Shown: piece after piece, positions 26,615 to 34,625 of the stretch | How positions within the stretch are numbered: position 1 is the stretch's first letter | Layout of the letters: every line of letters begins with the position of its first letter | NCBI RefSeq assembly: GCF_000421705.1 | Contig: NZ_ATXN01000006.1 | Span: 141,693 to 205,692, forward strand | Direction of reading: 5' to 3' | DNA from: Brevundimonas naejangsanensis DSM 23858 | Lineage (GTDB): Bacteria > Pseudomonadota > Alphaproteobacteria > Caulobacterales > Caulobacteraceae | DNA: 64,000 nt | Program-made: the position numbers and the translations under genes | Notes under the pieces: model-generated | Database searches by the model: none | What the model was told of the DNA's origin: nothing | Seen by the model: only the letters and a program-made list of their open reading frames with translations

Positions 26615-27544
26615 TCAGGCGCGCCCGAGGGACGCCAGGGTCTCGCGAATGCGCTCCAGATCGGCTTCGCGCACGTCCAGCAGCGGACGGCGCACATAGC
26701 CCCCCGGCAGGCCCTGAATGTTGAGCGCCGCCTTCAGAATGGCGGGCCCCGATCCGAAGCGGCCGACAAGCTCAGAGGTGTACCAAGCGTCCATGATGAC
26801 CCGGTCCTGACGGCCGCAGGCGCGCGCCGCCTCGAAATCCCCGGCCCAGACGTGATTGTAGAAATCCGGCTGGGTCCGCCCCAATACGCCGCCGGCCCCC
26901 ATGGTGCCGTCGCCGCCCCCGCCCCTTAACAAGGCCAGGCCGCCGTCGTCCATGCTGTGGCCGAAAACGCGGATCTGATCGCACAGCCCGAAATAGGTCT
27001 GGACGAAGCGGCGCAGGTCGCCCGTCGACTGTTTGATGGCGACGACGTTCTCGATGTCGGCCAGACGGCGCAACAGGTCGAAGTCCATGTCCACGCCGGT
27101 GCCCGGAGGCCAGTTGTAGACGCAGATCGGCAGGGCGGAACCGTCCGACACCGTCTGATAGAAGCTGACGATCTCATCCGCTGAGGGACGAATATAGGGC
27201 GGCGGCGTCACCAGCACGCCTTCATAGCCGCAGGCGTGAGCGGTCTCGGCGAAATCAACGACCTCCTGCGCCGTAAAGGCGGTGCAACCGGCGATGAGAG
27301 AGATCTTGCCCTTCATCTGTTCGCCGACGGCGGTGATCAGGGCCTTGCGCTCCTGAGGGGCCAGACTGGTCCACTCCCCCGTGGTTCCGGCCACCACCAG
27401 ACCGTGCATGCCCTCAGCGTGCAGCCATTCCAGCAACGTCCCGAGGCCTGACAGGTCAAGCTGTCCATCGACGTCGAAGGGCGTCGTGATCGCGGGGATG
27501 TAGCCGCGCCAGCCGACGCGCATTCTCTTGCCAGTCACAAACAC
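26615..27544 (-). CDS. DapA/NAL superfamily aldolase or deaminase
   Basis: A 309-residue (beta/alpha)8 lyase. It has GTTGEW (substrate carboxylate loop), Tyr143 (CVYNWPP) and the Schiff-base Lys171 (AIKQST), spaced 28 apart as in dihydrodipicolinate synthase. Beside a multi-subunit dehydrogenase it most resembles the 1-pyrroline-4-hydroxy-2-carboxylate deaminase role, but other keto-acid aldolase roles are possible. Start uncertain: GTG 27544, GTG 27538 (GAGG 5 nt upstream) or ATG 27523. It leads the minus-strand operon to 23753 and faces the LysR gene across a shared box. Confidence 0.85.
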   Translation of the reverse strand: MFVTGKRMRVGWRGYIPAITTPFDVDGQLDLSGLGTLLEWLHAEGMHGLVVAGTTGEWTSLAPQERKALITAVGEQMKGKISLIAGCTAFTAQEVVDFAETAHACGYEGVLVTPPPYIRPSADEIVSFYQTVSDGSALPICVYNWPPGTGVDMDFDLLRRLADIENVVAIKQSTGDLRRFVQTYFGLCDQIRVFGHSMDDGGLALLRGGGGDGTMGAGGVLGRTQPDFYNHVWAGDFEAARACGRQDRVIMDAWYTSELVGRFGSGPAILKAALNIQGLPGGYVRRPLLDVREADLERIRETLASLGRA

Positions 27545-27628
27545 CTCTAGATCAATACTGTGCGACAGAATGGCCCTGTCTCAAGCATTTCGTTTGGGCT
27601 CACAATACGGGACAAATGATCAATATCA

Positions 27629-27643
27629 TTGCGTTTCACGCAA
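27629..27643. promoter_or_regulatory. LysR-type box TTGCG-N5-CGCAA between LysR gene and dehydrogenase operon
   Basis: TTGCGTTTCACGCAA is a perfect 5-5-5 palindrome (T-N11-A) 34 bp before the LysR start and 85 bp before the divergent DapA-family gene. An adjacent ATGAT-N4-ATCAT repeat (27616-27629) may be an accessory site. This is the classic position for LysR autoregulation and divergent activation. Confidence 0.7.
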
Positions 27644-27676
27644 CACGCGCTAGCCTCCACGTCCTAGGAGGACTCC

Positions 27677-28594
27677 ATGCAGGGAAACGCGCTTTATTAC
27701 TTCCACGAGGCCGCGCGTCTGGGCTCGATGCGCCTGGCCAGCGACAAGATCGGCGTCGCCGTCTCCTCCATCAGTCGTCAGATCGCACAACTGGAACGCG
27801 ACATGGGCGTGGCCCTGATCGAACGGGGACGGCGCTCGATCCGCATGACCGAGGCGGGCCTATTGGCCTACGAATACTATCAGGGCTGCGTCGCCAACGA
27901 AGAAGCCTTCATGAACAGGCTTCACGAGCATCGACAGATGAAGGCGGGCAAGGTCAGCATCGCTGTCGGCGAGGGCTTTCTGGGCGGCTTCTTCTCCAAG
28001 GTCCTTGAGGAATTCCAGGGCCAGCACCCCGGCATCGCCGCGTCCGTATCGGTGCAGTCGACGACCGAAATCGTCCGGGCCGTCCTTGATGACAACGCCC
28101 ACTTCGGCCTGATCTTCAACGACTGCGCCGAGCCCAAGATCCGCGTGCGCGCCGTGGCGGCCCAGCCCTTGATGGTGGTGTGCGCCCCTGATCACCCGGC
28201 GGCGAAGTTGAAGAGCGTCTCCCTGCCCGAACTGAGCGCTTTCGACCTGTGCCTGCCGGACATCGGCCTGAGAATCCGCCAGATTCTTCGCGAGGCCGAG
28301 CGGCGTGAACAGGTGTGGCTGGAGCCCGCCCTGACCACGACCTCCCTGTATGTGATGCGCGAGGCGGCGCGGGCGGGCCGGATGGTCACCGTGCTGCCGC
28401 GCATCGCGGTGACGAGCGAACTGGAAGAGGGAACCCTGGTGGTCCGCCCGCTCAGCGAGGCCAACCTCGAAGACACGACCATCAGCCTGATCCACCGGCT
28501 GGGGCGTCAGTTGGACGGCGCGCCCGCGCGCCTGCTGGCCGCGTTCGAAACCCGCATCAAGGGCTGGAACGAGACCGAGACAGGGCGCGACTGA
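27677..28594 (+). CDS. LysR family transcriptional regulator
   Basis: A 305-residue LysR protein. The N-terminal winged HTH is clear (FHEAARLGSMRLASDKIGVAVSSISRQIAQLERDMG) and a periplasmic-binding-like effector domain follows (KVSIAVGEGFLGGFFS...). ATG 27677 follows GGAGGA. It is transcribed away from the dehydrogenase operon and is the obvious candidate for binding the four TTGCG boxes between 23.7 and 33.4 kb. The effector is probably the pathway substrate. Confidence 0.92.
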   Translation: MQGNALYYFHEAARLGSMRLASDKIGVAVSSISRQIAQLERDMGVALIERGRRSIRMTEAGLLAYEYYQGCVANEEAFMNRLHEHRQMKAGKVSIAVGEGFLGGFFSKVLEEFQGQHPGIAASVSVQSTTEIVRAVLDDNAHFGLIFNDCAEPKIRVRAVAAQPLMVVCAPDHPAAKLKSVSLPELSAFDLCLPDIGLRIRQILREAERREQVWLEPALTTTSLYVMREAARAGRMVTVLPRIAVTSELEEGTLVVRPLSEANLEDTTISLIHRLGRQLDGAPARLLAAFETRIKGWNETETGRD

Positions 28595-28612
28595 CGCGAA
28601 CCGGAGGCGGGC

Positions 28613-30061
28613 TTAACGCCCGCCTTCAGGACGGCCACGCGTCGTCAGCAGCACGACGACGATCGCGACAAGGGCGTTGACGCCCATCGCCACCAGTCCC
28701 TTGTCCCAGCCCGGCAGCAGGGCCGCCCACAGCGACTGGGCGGACGGCAGCAACAGGGCCGCATAGCCCGCGCCGATGCCCGCCGCCACGCCGATCGCAT
28801 TGGCGCGGGGCCACAGGAAGGCCAGGAAAACGCCGGGCGCCAACATGCCGATGGCGGCATAGGCGGCCAGGCCGATCTCGACCAGGGAAGAGGTCGCGCC
28901 GATCGTCAACCACACGGCCACCGCCGCGAAACCGACCATCGACAGCCGCGAAACCAGCAGACTGGCCCGATCGCTCAGGTCCGGCTTGAGCGGCATGACC
29001 ACGTTGCGGCTGAAGATCGATCCCGCCGTCAGCAGCAGCACCGAACCCGGCACCAGCGCCAGCAGGCAGGCCGTCCCGGCCAGCAGGCCGATCATCCACG
29101 CCGGATAGGCGTCGGACACGAACTGCAACAGGGCGGCGTTGACGTCTCCGCCCGGCGGCGAAACCCCGGCCAGCAAGGCGCCGAAGCCCAGCAGGATGAT
29201 GAAGAAGAAGGACAGGGAATAGATCGGCTGCAGCACGGCGTTGCGGCGGATGGCCTTGCGGCTGCCGGCCGCGTAGCAGAGCTGGAACATGTGCGGGAAG
29301 ATCCAGGTGCCGAGGGCGACGTTCAGGGCCGCCGTCATCATCCAGGTCACCGTCAGGCCCGCTTCGGGGACCATGCCCGGAAAGACGCCGATGCCGGGAT
29401 GCTGGTCCTGAACCCGCGCGAACACGTCCAGAATGGACGAGGCTCCGACCTTGCCCGCGACGGTGGCGCTCAGACCGACGACCAGGACGATCATCAGCAC
29501 GTCCTTGACCCCCGCAGCGAAGGCGGCCGAGCGCAGCCCCGCCACATAGACGAAGGCCAGCATGATGCCTGCGGCGATGATGGCCGCCGCCGTCACCGAC
29601 ACCTCGGTCCCCAGCGTCAGGCGCAGGATCAGGCTCAGGGCCGTGATCTGGATCTGCACATAGACGACGATGGCGGCGATCCCCGCCAGACCGACCAGGC
29701 ACCCCAGCCAGGTCGCCTTATAGCGGGCGGCGAAGAAGTCCGCCTGGGTGATGAAACCGCCCTGACGCCCCGCCTGCCAGATGCGCGGCATCAGCCAGTA
29801 GCCCAGCGTCGCCGCCAGCGAGACGGAGGTGAAGGCCAGATAGGCGGGCGCGCCATAGGCCCAAGCGTAGCCTGAAATGCCCAGAACGGCGAAGGTCGTG
29901 TAGATCTCGCCCGCATTCAGGAACCAGAAGATCAGGGTGCCGAAGCGACGGCCGCCGACCGCCCATTCGGTCACCGTCTTGGCCTTGGACTTCTGATGTC
30001 CGTAGAGCATGGCGCCGATCATGGTCGCCAGCACGATGCCGAGAGTCAGAGCCAGGGTCAC
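28613..30061 (-). CDS. Sodium:solute symporter (SSS family)
   Basis: A 482-residue inner-membrane protein with about 12-13 hydrophobic helices. Landmarks are GGRRFGTLIFWFLNAGEIYTTFAVLGISGYAWAYG near the N-terminus and VAGLRSAAFAAGVKDVLMI in the middle, as in the SSS family (PanF/PutP relatives). It probably brings the pathway's organic acid or amino acid into the cell. Its start overlaps the stop of the small DUF3311-type gene by 4 bp, an arrangement typical of this transporter group. Its 3' end converges on the LysR gene 18 bp away. Confidence 0.88.
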   Translation of the reverse strand: MTLALTLGIVLATMIGAMLYGHQKSKAKTVTEWAVGGRRFGTLIFWFLNAGEIYTTFAVLGISGYAWAYGAPAYLAFTSVSLAATLGYWLMPRIWQAGRQGGFITQADFFAARYKATWLGCLVGLAGIAAIVVYVQIQITALSLILRLTLGTEVSVTAAAIIAAGIMLAFVYVAGLRSAAFAAGVKDVLMIVLVVGLSATVAGKVGASSILDVFARVQDQHPGIGVFPGMVPEAGLTVTWMMTAALNVALGTWIFPHMFQLCYAAGSRKAIRRNAVLQPIYSLSFFFIILLGFGALLAGVSPPGGDVNAALLQFVSDAYPAWMIGLLAGTACLLALVPGSVLLLTAGSIFSRNVVMPLKPDLSDRASLLVSRLSMVGFAAVAVWLTIGATSSLVEIGLAAYAAIGMLAPGVFLAFLWPRANAIGVAAGIGAGYAALLLPSAQSLWAALLPGWDKGLVAMGVNALVAIVVVLLTTRGRPEGGR

Positions 30062-30324
30062 GACAGACCCTCCCCGTCCTGATCATCGGTCAGACCCAGT
30101 TCCTTCTCGATGCGCTCATCGCGCCAGAAGACGAAGCCGATCACGGCGGTGGCGACCAGGATGCCCGCCATCTGCCACGCCATGGGAAGGGGCAGAGAGA
30201 AAACCCGCACCGACGCCGTATTGACCAGCGGCGTCAGGCCGATCTGCCAGATGAAGGGGATGACGAGCAGCCAGCGGTGAACATACCGCCGGTGCATCGC
30301 GCGGAACGAAGCGTACTGAGACAT
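30058..30324 (-). CDS. Small membrane protein, DUF3311-like, partner of the SSS symporter
   Basis: An 88-residue protein with two hydrophobic segments (WLLVIPFIWQIGLTPLVN and MAWQMAGILVATAVIGFVFW) and an acidic tail. Short proteins of this type (DUF3311) regularly precede SSS symporters and are assumed to be accessory subunits. ATG 30324 is preferred over a TTG two codons upstream. It lies 22 bp after the amidohydrolase gene in the same orientation. Confidence 0.8.
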   Translation of the reverse strand: MSQYASFRAMHRRYVHRWLLVIPFIWQIGLTPLVNTASVRVFSLPLPMAWQMAGILVATAVIGFVFWRDERIEKELGLTDDQDGEGLS

Positions 30325-30346
30325 GGTCAAGGTTTCCGCGGCAGGC

Positions 30347-31672
30347 TCAGCGCGCCTGGCCGGACAGGCCGTGGTCGTCGCGCACGACCGCCCCGCCCTT
30401 CATGACGAAGCTGAGCGAGCGCAGGGCGCCGATGTCCTTGGTGGGGTCGCCGTCCAGGATGACGATGTCAGCGTATTTGCCGACCGTGATGCTGCCGATA
30501 TCGGTGTCGCGGCGCATCATGCGCGCAGGCTGGATGGTGGCGGCCTGAAGCGCCTGAAGCGGCGTCATGCCCGCATCGACATAGAGTTCGGCTTCGCGCA
30601 CCGTGGCGGTCGTGCCTTCATTGTCCTCGAACGGAAACTGATCGGTGCCCAGCGCGATCGGCACGCCCAGACGGATCGCCTGCTGCAGCACCGCCCAGTG
30701 ATCCTTGCCCACGCTGTCGACCCGCGCCAGGTACCAGTCCGGCGAACCAATCCGCTGATAGAAGGCGCGTGCGCCGGGTTGGCTGACGACGATGGTCGGG
30801 ATCAGCCAGGCCTCGTCCTTGGCCATGCGACGCAGCACCGGCTCGGTCAGGTGATAGCCGTGCTCGAAGGCGTCGATGCCGTATTCCAGCGCCTGCATGG
30901 CCGCCTGGGGCGAGCCGTTGTGAGCGGTGACGCGCACGCCGTTGCGATGGGCCACGTCGATCAGGACAGAAAGCTCTTCATCGGTCATCGGCGCGGCGGC
31001 GATGTCGCCGTGGGTGTCGGAAATGCCGCCCGAAATGGCGATCTTGATCCAGGAGGCGCCTTGTTTGATCTGTTCGCGCGCGGCGCGGGCGAAGGCGTAG
31101 GGACCGTCGACTTCGAGGAAGCCGTGACCGCCGGTCGGCACGATCAGCTCGCCCGCCGTCTCGATACGCGGGCCGACCGCCTCGCCGCGCTGGATAGCGC
31201 GTTTCAGGGCGAAGTCGTTGCCGTGCAGTTCGGACACCAGGCGCACGCTGGTCACGCCTGCGCGCAGCGAACGCTCGGCGTTGTGCGCCATGCGCAGAAC
31301 CTGCTGGGCGTCCGTTTCATTCTGGAGTTCGGCCCCCGCCGCCCCCGGCAGCTTCAGGCCGAAGTGGACGTGCATGTTCATCAGCCCCGGAGCCAGCCAA
31401 CGGCCCTCCGTCGAGATGATGCGGGCGCCGACCGGCGGCTGGACCTCGCTGCGCGGACCGACGCGGACGATGCGCTGACCCTCGACCACGACCACGGCGT
31501 CGGGAATGATCCGCCCGTCCTCGACCGAAACCACCGAGCCGCCCACCAGCGCCGTGACCTCTCCGTCCGGCTGCGCCTGGGCCGAGGCGGCCTGCGCGCT
31601 GAAAACGGCCAGGGCAGCAGCCGATGCCGCCGCCATCAGAGACGCGAAACGTGGAAGACGAAGCGAGTACAT
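30347..31672 (-). CDS. Exported amidohydrolase (prolidase/imidazolonepropionase-like)
   Basis: A 441-residue metal-dependent hydrolase with a signal peptide (cleavage near ASA-QAQ). The TIM-barrel motif NMHVHFG supplies His101 and His103, with later ligands in VRVTAHNGSPQA and FEHGYHLT and the C-terminal GSITVGKYADIVILDGDP. Exported relatives include Xaa-Pro-type dipeptidases and imidazolonepropionase-like enzymes. A periplasmic peptidase or amidase role upstream of the symporter is likely. Probably first in an operon with the DUF3311 and SSS genes under the box at 31762. Confidence 0.87.
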   Translation of the reverse strand: MYSLRLPRFASLMAAASAAALAVFSAQAASAQAQPDGEVTALVGGSVVSVEDGRIIPDAVVVVEGQRIVRVGPRSEVQPPVGARIISTEGRWLAPGLMNMHVHFGLKLPGAAGAELQNETDAQQVLRMAHNAERSLRAGVTSVRLVSELHGNDFALKRAIQRGEAVGPRIETAGELIVPTGGHGFLEVDGPYAFARAAREQIKQGASWIKIAISGGISDTHGDIAAAPMTDEELSVLIDVAHRNGVRVTAHNGSPQAAMQALEYGIDAFEHGYHLTEPVLRRMAKDEAWLIPTIVVSQPGARAFYQRIGSPDWYLARVDSVGKDHWAVLQQAIRLGVPIALGTDQFPFEDNEGTTATVREAELYVDAGMTPLQALQAATIQPARMMRRDTDIGSITVGKYADIVILDGDPTKDIGALRSLSFVMKGGAVVRDDHGLSGQAR

Positions 31673-31761
31673 GTGAAATCCCCTCTAGGCCGGGCGCGCC
31701 GGAGCCTTGCACTGTCAGGAAATGCGATGAGCGTGACAATGCGGTTCGCTGATACAGTCTG

Positions 31762-31776
31762 TTGCGCTAATAGCAA
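31762..31776. promoter_or_regulatory. LysR-type box TTGCG-N5-AGCAA
   Basis: TTGCGCTAATAGCAA differs by one base from the palindrome at 23738 and 27629. It lies 90 bp upstream of the amidohydrolase start and 14 bp after the end of the flavin reductase gene, so it probably controls the amidohydrolase-symporter operon. Confidence 0.55.
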
Positions 31777-31789
31777 CGAAGATCAGAGA

Positions 31790-32440
31790 TCAGGCATCCA
31801 TACCGCAACCGGCAGCATGGAGGCGCAGGTCCTCGAAACGGGGACGGTTCCGCTGAATCCGGTCGGTCGAACGCGTGTACCAGCCGGCGCCGTGCATGCG
31901 CGCCATCAGTTGCATGGCGGGCGTATCGACATGCAGACGCTCGGGATCGACGAAGCGGTCGTCCATGTGCAGGGCCAGGACCTGTCCGATCACCACCGTG
32001 GCGGCCGGCGCAAAGTCCAGCGTCTCCACGACCCTGCATTCAAAGCTGACAGGCGCCGAGGCGATGCGCGGCGGCCTGATCATGGCGGACGGCGCCGTCG
32101 CCACCCCGGCGGCTGCCAGTTCGTCATAGCCCGCCGGGGCCTCGGCGCAGGTCCAGTTCATGGCGTCCAGATCGTCTTCGGACACCAGGTTGACGACGAA
32201 TTCGCCCGTCGCGACGATGTTGGCGCAGGTGTCCTTGCGCTCGCCGTTCGGCTTGCGCATCAGACCAAGGGCGATCAGCGGCGGGTCGGCCGCCATCATG
32301 TTGAAGAAGCTGTAGGGGGCCGCGTTGCGCGCCCCGTCCGGCGCCAGGGTCGTCACCCAAGCGATCGGCCTGGGCGTGATGGACGAGGCCATCAGCTTGT
32401 AGCGATCGCCCGCTTCCAGCTGCGACAGGTCAAACAGCAA
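31790..32440 (-). CDS. Flavin reductase-like (FMN-binding split barrel) protein
   Basis: A 216-residue member of the flavoprotein oxidoreductase/DIM6 family: SSITPRPIAWVTTLAPDGARNAAPYSFFN, DTCANIVATGEFVVNLV and VVIGQVLALH are typical. It is longer than HpaC-type reductases and belongs to the subgroup that binds FMN in a split barrel. It may reduce flavin for an oxygenase or act as an oxidoreductase itself. Its start overlaps the nitrilase stop by 11 bp, so both are made from one transcript. Confidence 0.85.
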   Translation of the reverse strand: MLFDLSQLEAGDRYKLMASSITPRPIAWVTTLAPDGARNAAPYSFFNMMAADPPLIALGLMRKPNGERKDTCANIVATGEFVVNLVSEDDLDAMNWTCAEAPAGYDELAAAGVATAPSAMIRPPRIASAPVSFECRVVETLDFAPAATVVIGQVLALHMDDRFVDPERLHVDTPAMQLMARMHGAGWYTRSTDRIQRNRPRFEDLRLHAAGCGMDA

Positions 32441-33383
32441 GATCGTCCTCCGCCCCGATGCGGCGCACCGGACGTTGCGGCGCCGTGTTGACGCTCAACT
32501 GGAAAACATCGGGGCGCGCATAGTGGCCCGCGACGTCGAAGTCGTATTTGGCGCGCGCGATCTCGGACAGGTCGATATCAGCGTAGAGGATCGTCTCGCC
32601 GGAATAGTCGGGGCCCGCCAGCACCTCGCCCAGAGGGGCGACGATCATGCTGCCGCCGCGCATCAACACCGTGTCGGGCGCGTCTCCAAGGGCGCAGTCA
32701 TAGTCCGCCGGATAGGCGTCGCGCCGGATATGCTGGCAGGCGGACAGGACGAAGCAGCGACCTTCCAGCGCGATATGGCGCATGGATGCAGCCCAGCCGT
32801 CGCGGTCATCCGCCGTCGGCGCGCAATACAGGCCGATGCCCTGATCGTACATCGCCATGCGCAGCATGGGCATGTAGTTCTCCCAGCAGATGACGGCCCC
32901 AATCCGGCCCAGGGAAGTGTCGATCACCGGCATGGTCGAGCCGTCGCCGAAGCCCCAGATCAACCGTTCGGCGCCCGTCGGCATCAGCTTGCGGTGTTTG
33001 GAGATCAGGCCGCGCTCGCCGTCGAAAAACAGGACGGTGCAATAGAGCGTCGCCCCGCCGCGCTCGATGACGCCCATCACCACAAAGGCGCCGGTCTCGG
33101 CCGCCGCCTGAGCCAGGGCCGCGACCTCAGGTCCATCGAGATCAATCGCGCCTTCATAGTAGCGGCGGAAGTCCTCGCGGCCCGACGGCTTGCGCATCCC
33201 GACGGGCGTGCCGAACGAGGCGCCTTTCGGATAGCCGCCCAGGAAGGCCTCGGGAAAGACGATCAGCCGCGCCCCCTCGCCTGCCGCCTGACGGATCAGG
33301 TCCGCCGCCTTGGCCGCCGACGCCGCAGGATCGCCCGGAATCGACGCCGCCTGCACCACGGCCGCCTTGTAGGACTGAGACAT
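32430..33383 (-). CDS. Nitrilase (carbon-nitrogen hydrolase)
   Basis: A 317-residue nitrilase with Glu45 (FPEAFLGGYPKG), Lys132 (KHRKLMPTG) and Cys166 (VICWENYMP). The CWENYMP sequence fits true nitrilases (aliphatic or arylacetonitrilase type) rather than amidases. It converts a nitrile to acid and ammonia. The frame extends 19 codons further upstream, but ATG 33383 has GAAGAGGGGG before it and a normal N-terminus. The next gene cluster handles aromatic acids, so an aryl or indolyl nitrile is conceivable; this is inference. Confidence 0.9.
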   Translation of the reverse strand: MSQSYKAAVVQAASIPGDPAASAAKAADLIRQAAGEGARLIVFPEAFLGGYPKGASFGTPVGMRKPSGREDFRRYYEGAIDLDGPEVAALAQAAAETGAFVVMGVIERGGATLYCTVLFFDGERGLISKHRKLMPTGAERLIWGFGDGSTMPVIDTSLGRIGAVICWENYMPMLRMAMYDQGIGLYCAPTADDRDGWAASMRHIALEGRCFVLSACQHIRRDAYPADYDCALGDAPDTVLMRGGSMIVAPLGEVLAGPDYSGETILYADIDLSEIARAKYDFDVAGHYARPDVFQLSVNTAPQRPVRRIGAEDDLAV

Positions 33384-33424
33384 CACGGCCCCCTCTTCAT
33401 CCCTGAAACTTCGGCGCAGATTAG

Positions 33425-33440
33425 TTGCGTTTGACAGCAA
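33425..33440. promoter_or_regulatory. Variant LysR-type box TTGCG-N6-AGCAA
   Basis: TTGCGTTTGACAGCAA has the same half-sites as 31762-31776 but a 6-nt spacer. It lies 42 bp before the nitrilase start on the minus strand. The extra base weakens the match. Confidence 0.4.
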
Positions 33441-33451
33441 TTGGAAGATAT

Positions 33452-33463
33452 TTTAGGTCTATA
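33452..33463. promoter_or_regulatory. MarR-type operator candidate TTTAGGTCTATA over a -10 box
   Basis: TTTAG-GT-CTATA matches the operator before the fused hydroxylase (38826-38837) in 11 of 12 bases. TATAAT at 33460-33465 overlaps it, 20 bp before the dioxygenase start, so binding would block transcription. Confidence 0.6.
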
Positions 33464-33485
33464 ATATTAATCGAGGAGAGGGGTC

Positions 33486-34613
33486 ATGACGAACCGTTTC
33501 GACCAATACCGCGAGGACGTCATCGGCCGCGCCAACGTCGCCGACACCCCCGAACTGGTGGACTACTATCGCCGCCTCTCAGAGCTGGGGACGGGCGCCC
33601 TGTGGACGGTGGCCAACAAGATCGAGCCCTGGGAGCCGGTCTCGACCTCCGTCCCCATGCTGTGGCGCTACGCCGACCTGCGCGACCATGTGCTGAAGGC
33701 CCTGGATCTGGTCACGCCGGAACAGGCGGGGCGCCGCGTCGTCTATCTGGAGAACAAGGGGCGGGCCGACGTGGTCGCCGCCGTGGGCTGGCTCTATTCA
33801 GGCCTGCAGGTGATGAAGCCCGGCGAATGCGCCTCCAGTCACCGCCACAGCGCCTCGGCCCTGCGCTTCATCATGGAAGGGCGCGGCGCCTTCACCAACG
33901 TCGACGGGCACAAGATGACGCTGGGGCCGAATGACTTCGTTCTGACGCCCAACGGAACCTGGCACGAGCACGGCGTGGCCGAGGACGGCGAGATCTGCAT
34001 CTGGCAGGACGGCCTCGACATTCCGATGATGAATGCGCTGGAGGCCAACTTCTACGAGGTCCACCCGGACCTGAACCAGGCGGTCTCCTTCCCTGTCGAC
34101 GACAGCACGGCGACGTGGGCGGGCGCGGCCCTGCGCCCGGCCTCGACGCCCTGGAACAAGCCCTATTCACCGCTGCTAAAGTATGAGTGGGGGCCGACTT
34201 ATGAAGCCCTGCAACGCTTCGCCGCCGTCACCGACGGCAGCCCCTACGACGGCGTCCACATGGACTACGTCAACCCGAACACGGGCGGGCCGGTCATGCA
34301 GACCATCGGCGCCTCGATGCAGATGCTGCGCCCCGGCGAACGGACGAAGGCCCACCGCCAGACCGGCAGCTTCGTCTATCAGTGCGCCAAGGGGCAGGGC
34401 TATTCCATCATCAACGGCCGCCGGTTCGACTGGCGCGAGCGGGACATCTTCGTCGTCCCGGCCTGGATGTATCACGAGCACGCCAACGCCTCGGACACCG
34501 AGGACGCCTGCCTGTTCGCCTTCCACGACCTGCCGGTCATGCGCGCCCTGGGCCTCTATCGCGAAGAAGCCCTGGCCGAGAACGGCGGCCACCAACCCAT
34601 CCTCTCCGAATAG
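33486..34613 (+). CDS. Gentisate 1,2-dioxygenase-type bicupin
   Basis: A 375-residue protein with two cupin domains. The first holds the Fe(II) ligands His119 and His121 (SSHRHSASALRFIMEGRGAFTNVDG) and LTPNGTWHEHG; the second has KAHRQTGSFVYQCAKGQGYSIINGRRFDW. This is the gentisate 1,2-dioxygenase pattern: cleavage of gentisate to maleylpyruvate. Relatives also act on salicylate, 1-hydroxy-2-naphthoate and 5-substituted anthranilates. The start follows GAGGAGAGGGG. It is 12 bp upstream of the FAH-family hydrolase gene. Confidence 0.9.
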   Translation: MTNRFDQYREDVIGRANVADTPELVDYYRRLSELGTGALWTVANKIEPWEPVSTSVPMLWRYADLRDHVLKALDLVTPEQAGRRVVYLENKGRADVVAAVGWLYSGLQVMKPGECASSHRHSASALRFIMEGRGAFTNVDGHKMTLGPNDFVLTPNGTWHEHGVAEDGEICIWQDGLDIPMMNALEANFYEVHPDLNQAVSFPVDDSTATWAGAALRPASTPWNKPYSPLLKYEWGPTYEALQRFAAVTDGSPYDGVHMDYVNPNTGGPVMQTIGASMQMLRPGERTKAHRQTGSFVYQCAKGQGYSIINGRRFDWRERDIFVVPAWMYHEHANASDTEDACLFAFHDLPVMRALGLYREEALAENGGHQPILSE

Positions 34614-34625
34614 GACTTAGAACCC

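Noticed and set aside
28606..28624. GGCGGGC-TTAAC-GCCCGCC hairpin between LysR and symporter genes as a terminator
   Set aside because: The stem is good, but no T-tract follows on either side and it covers the symporter stop codon. Left uncalled.
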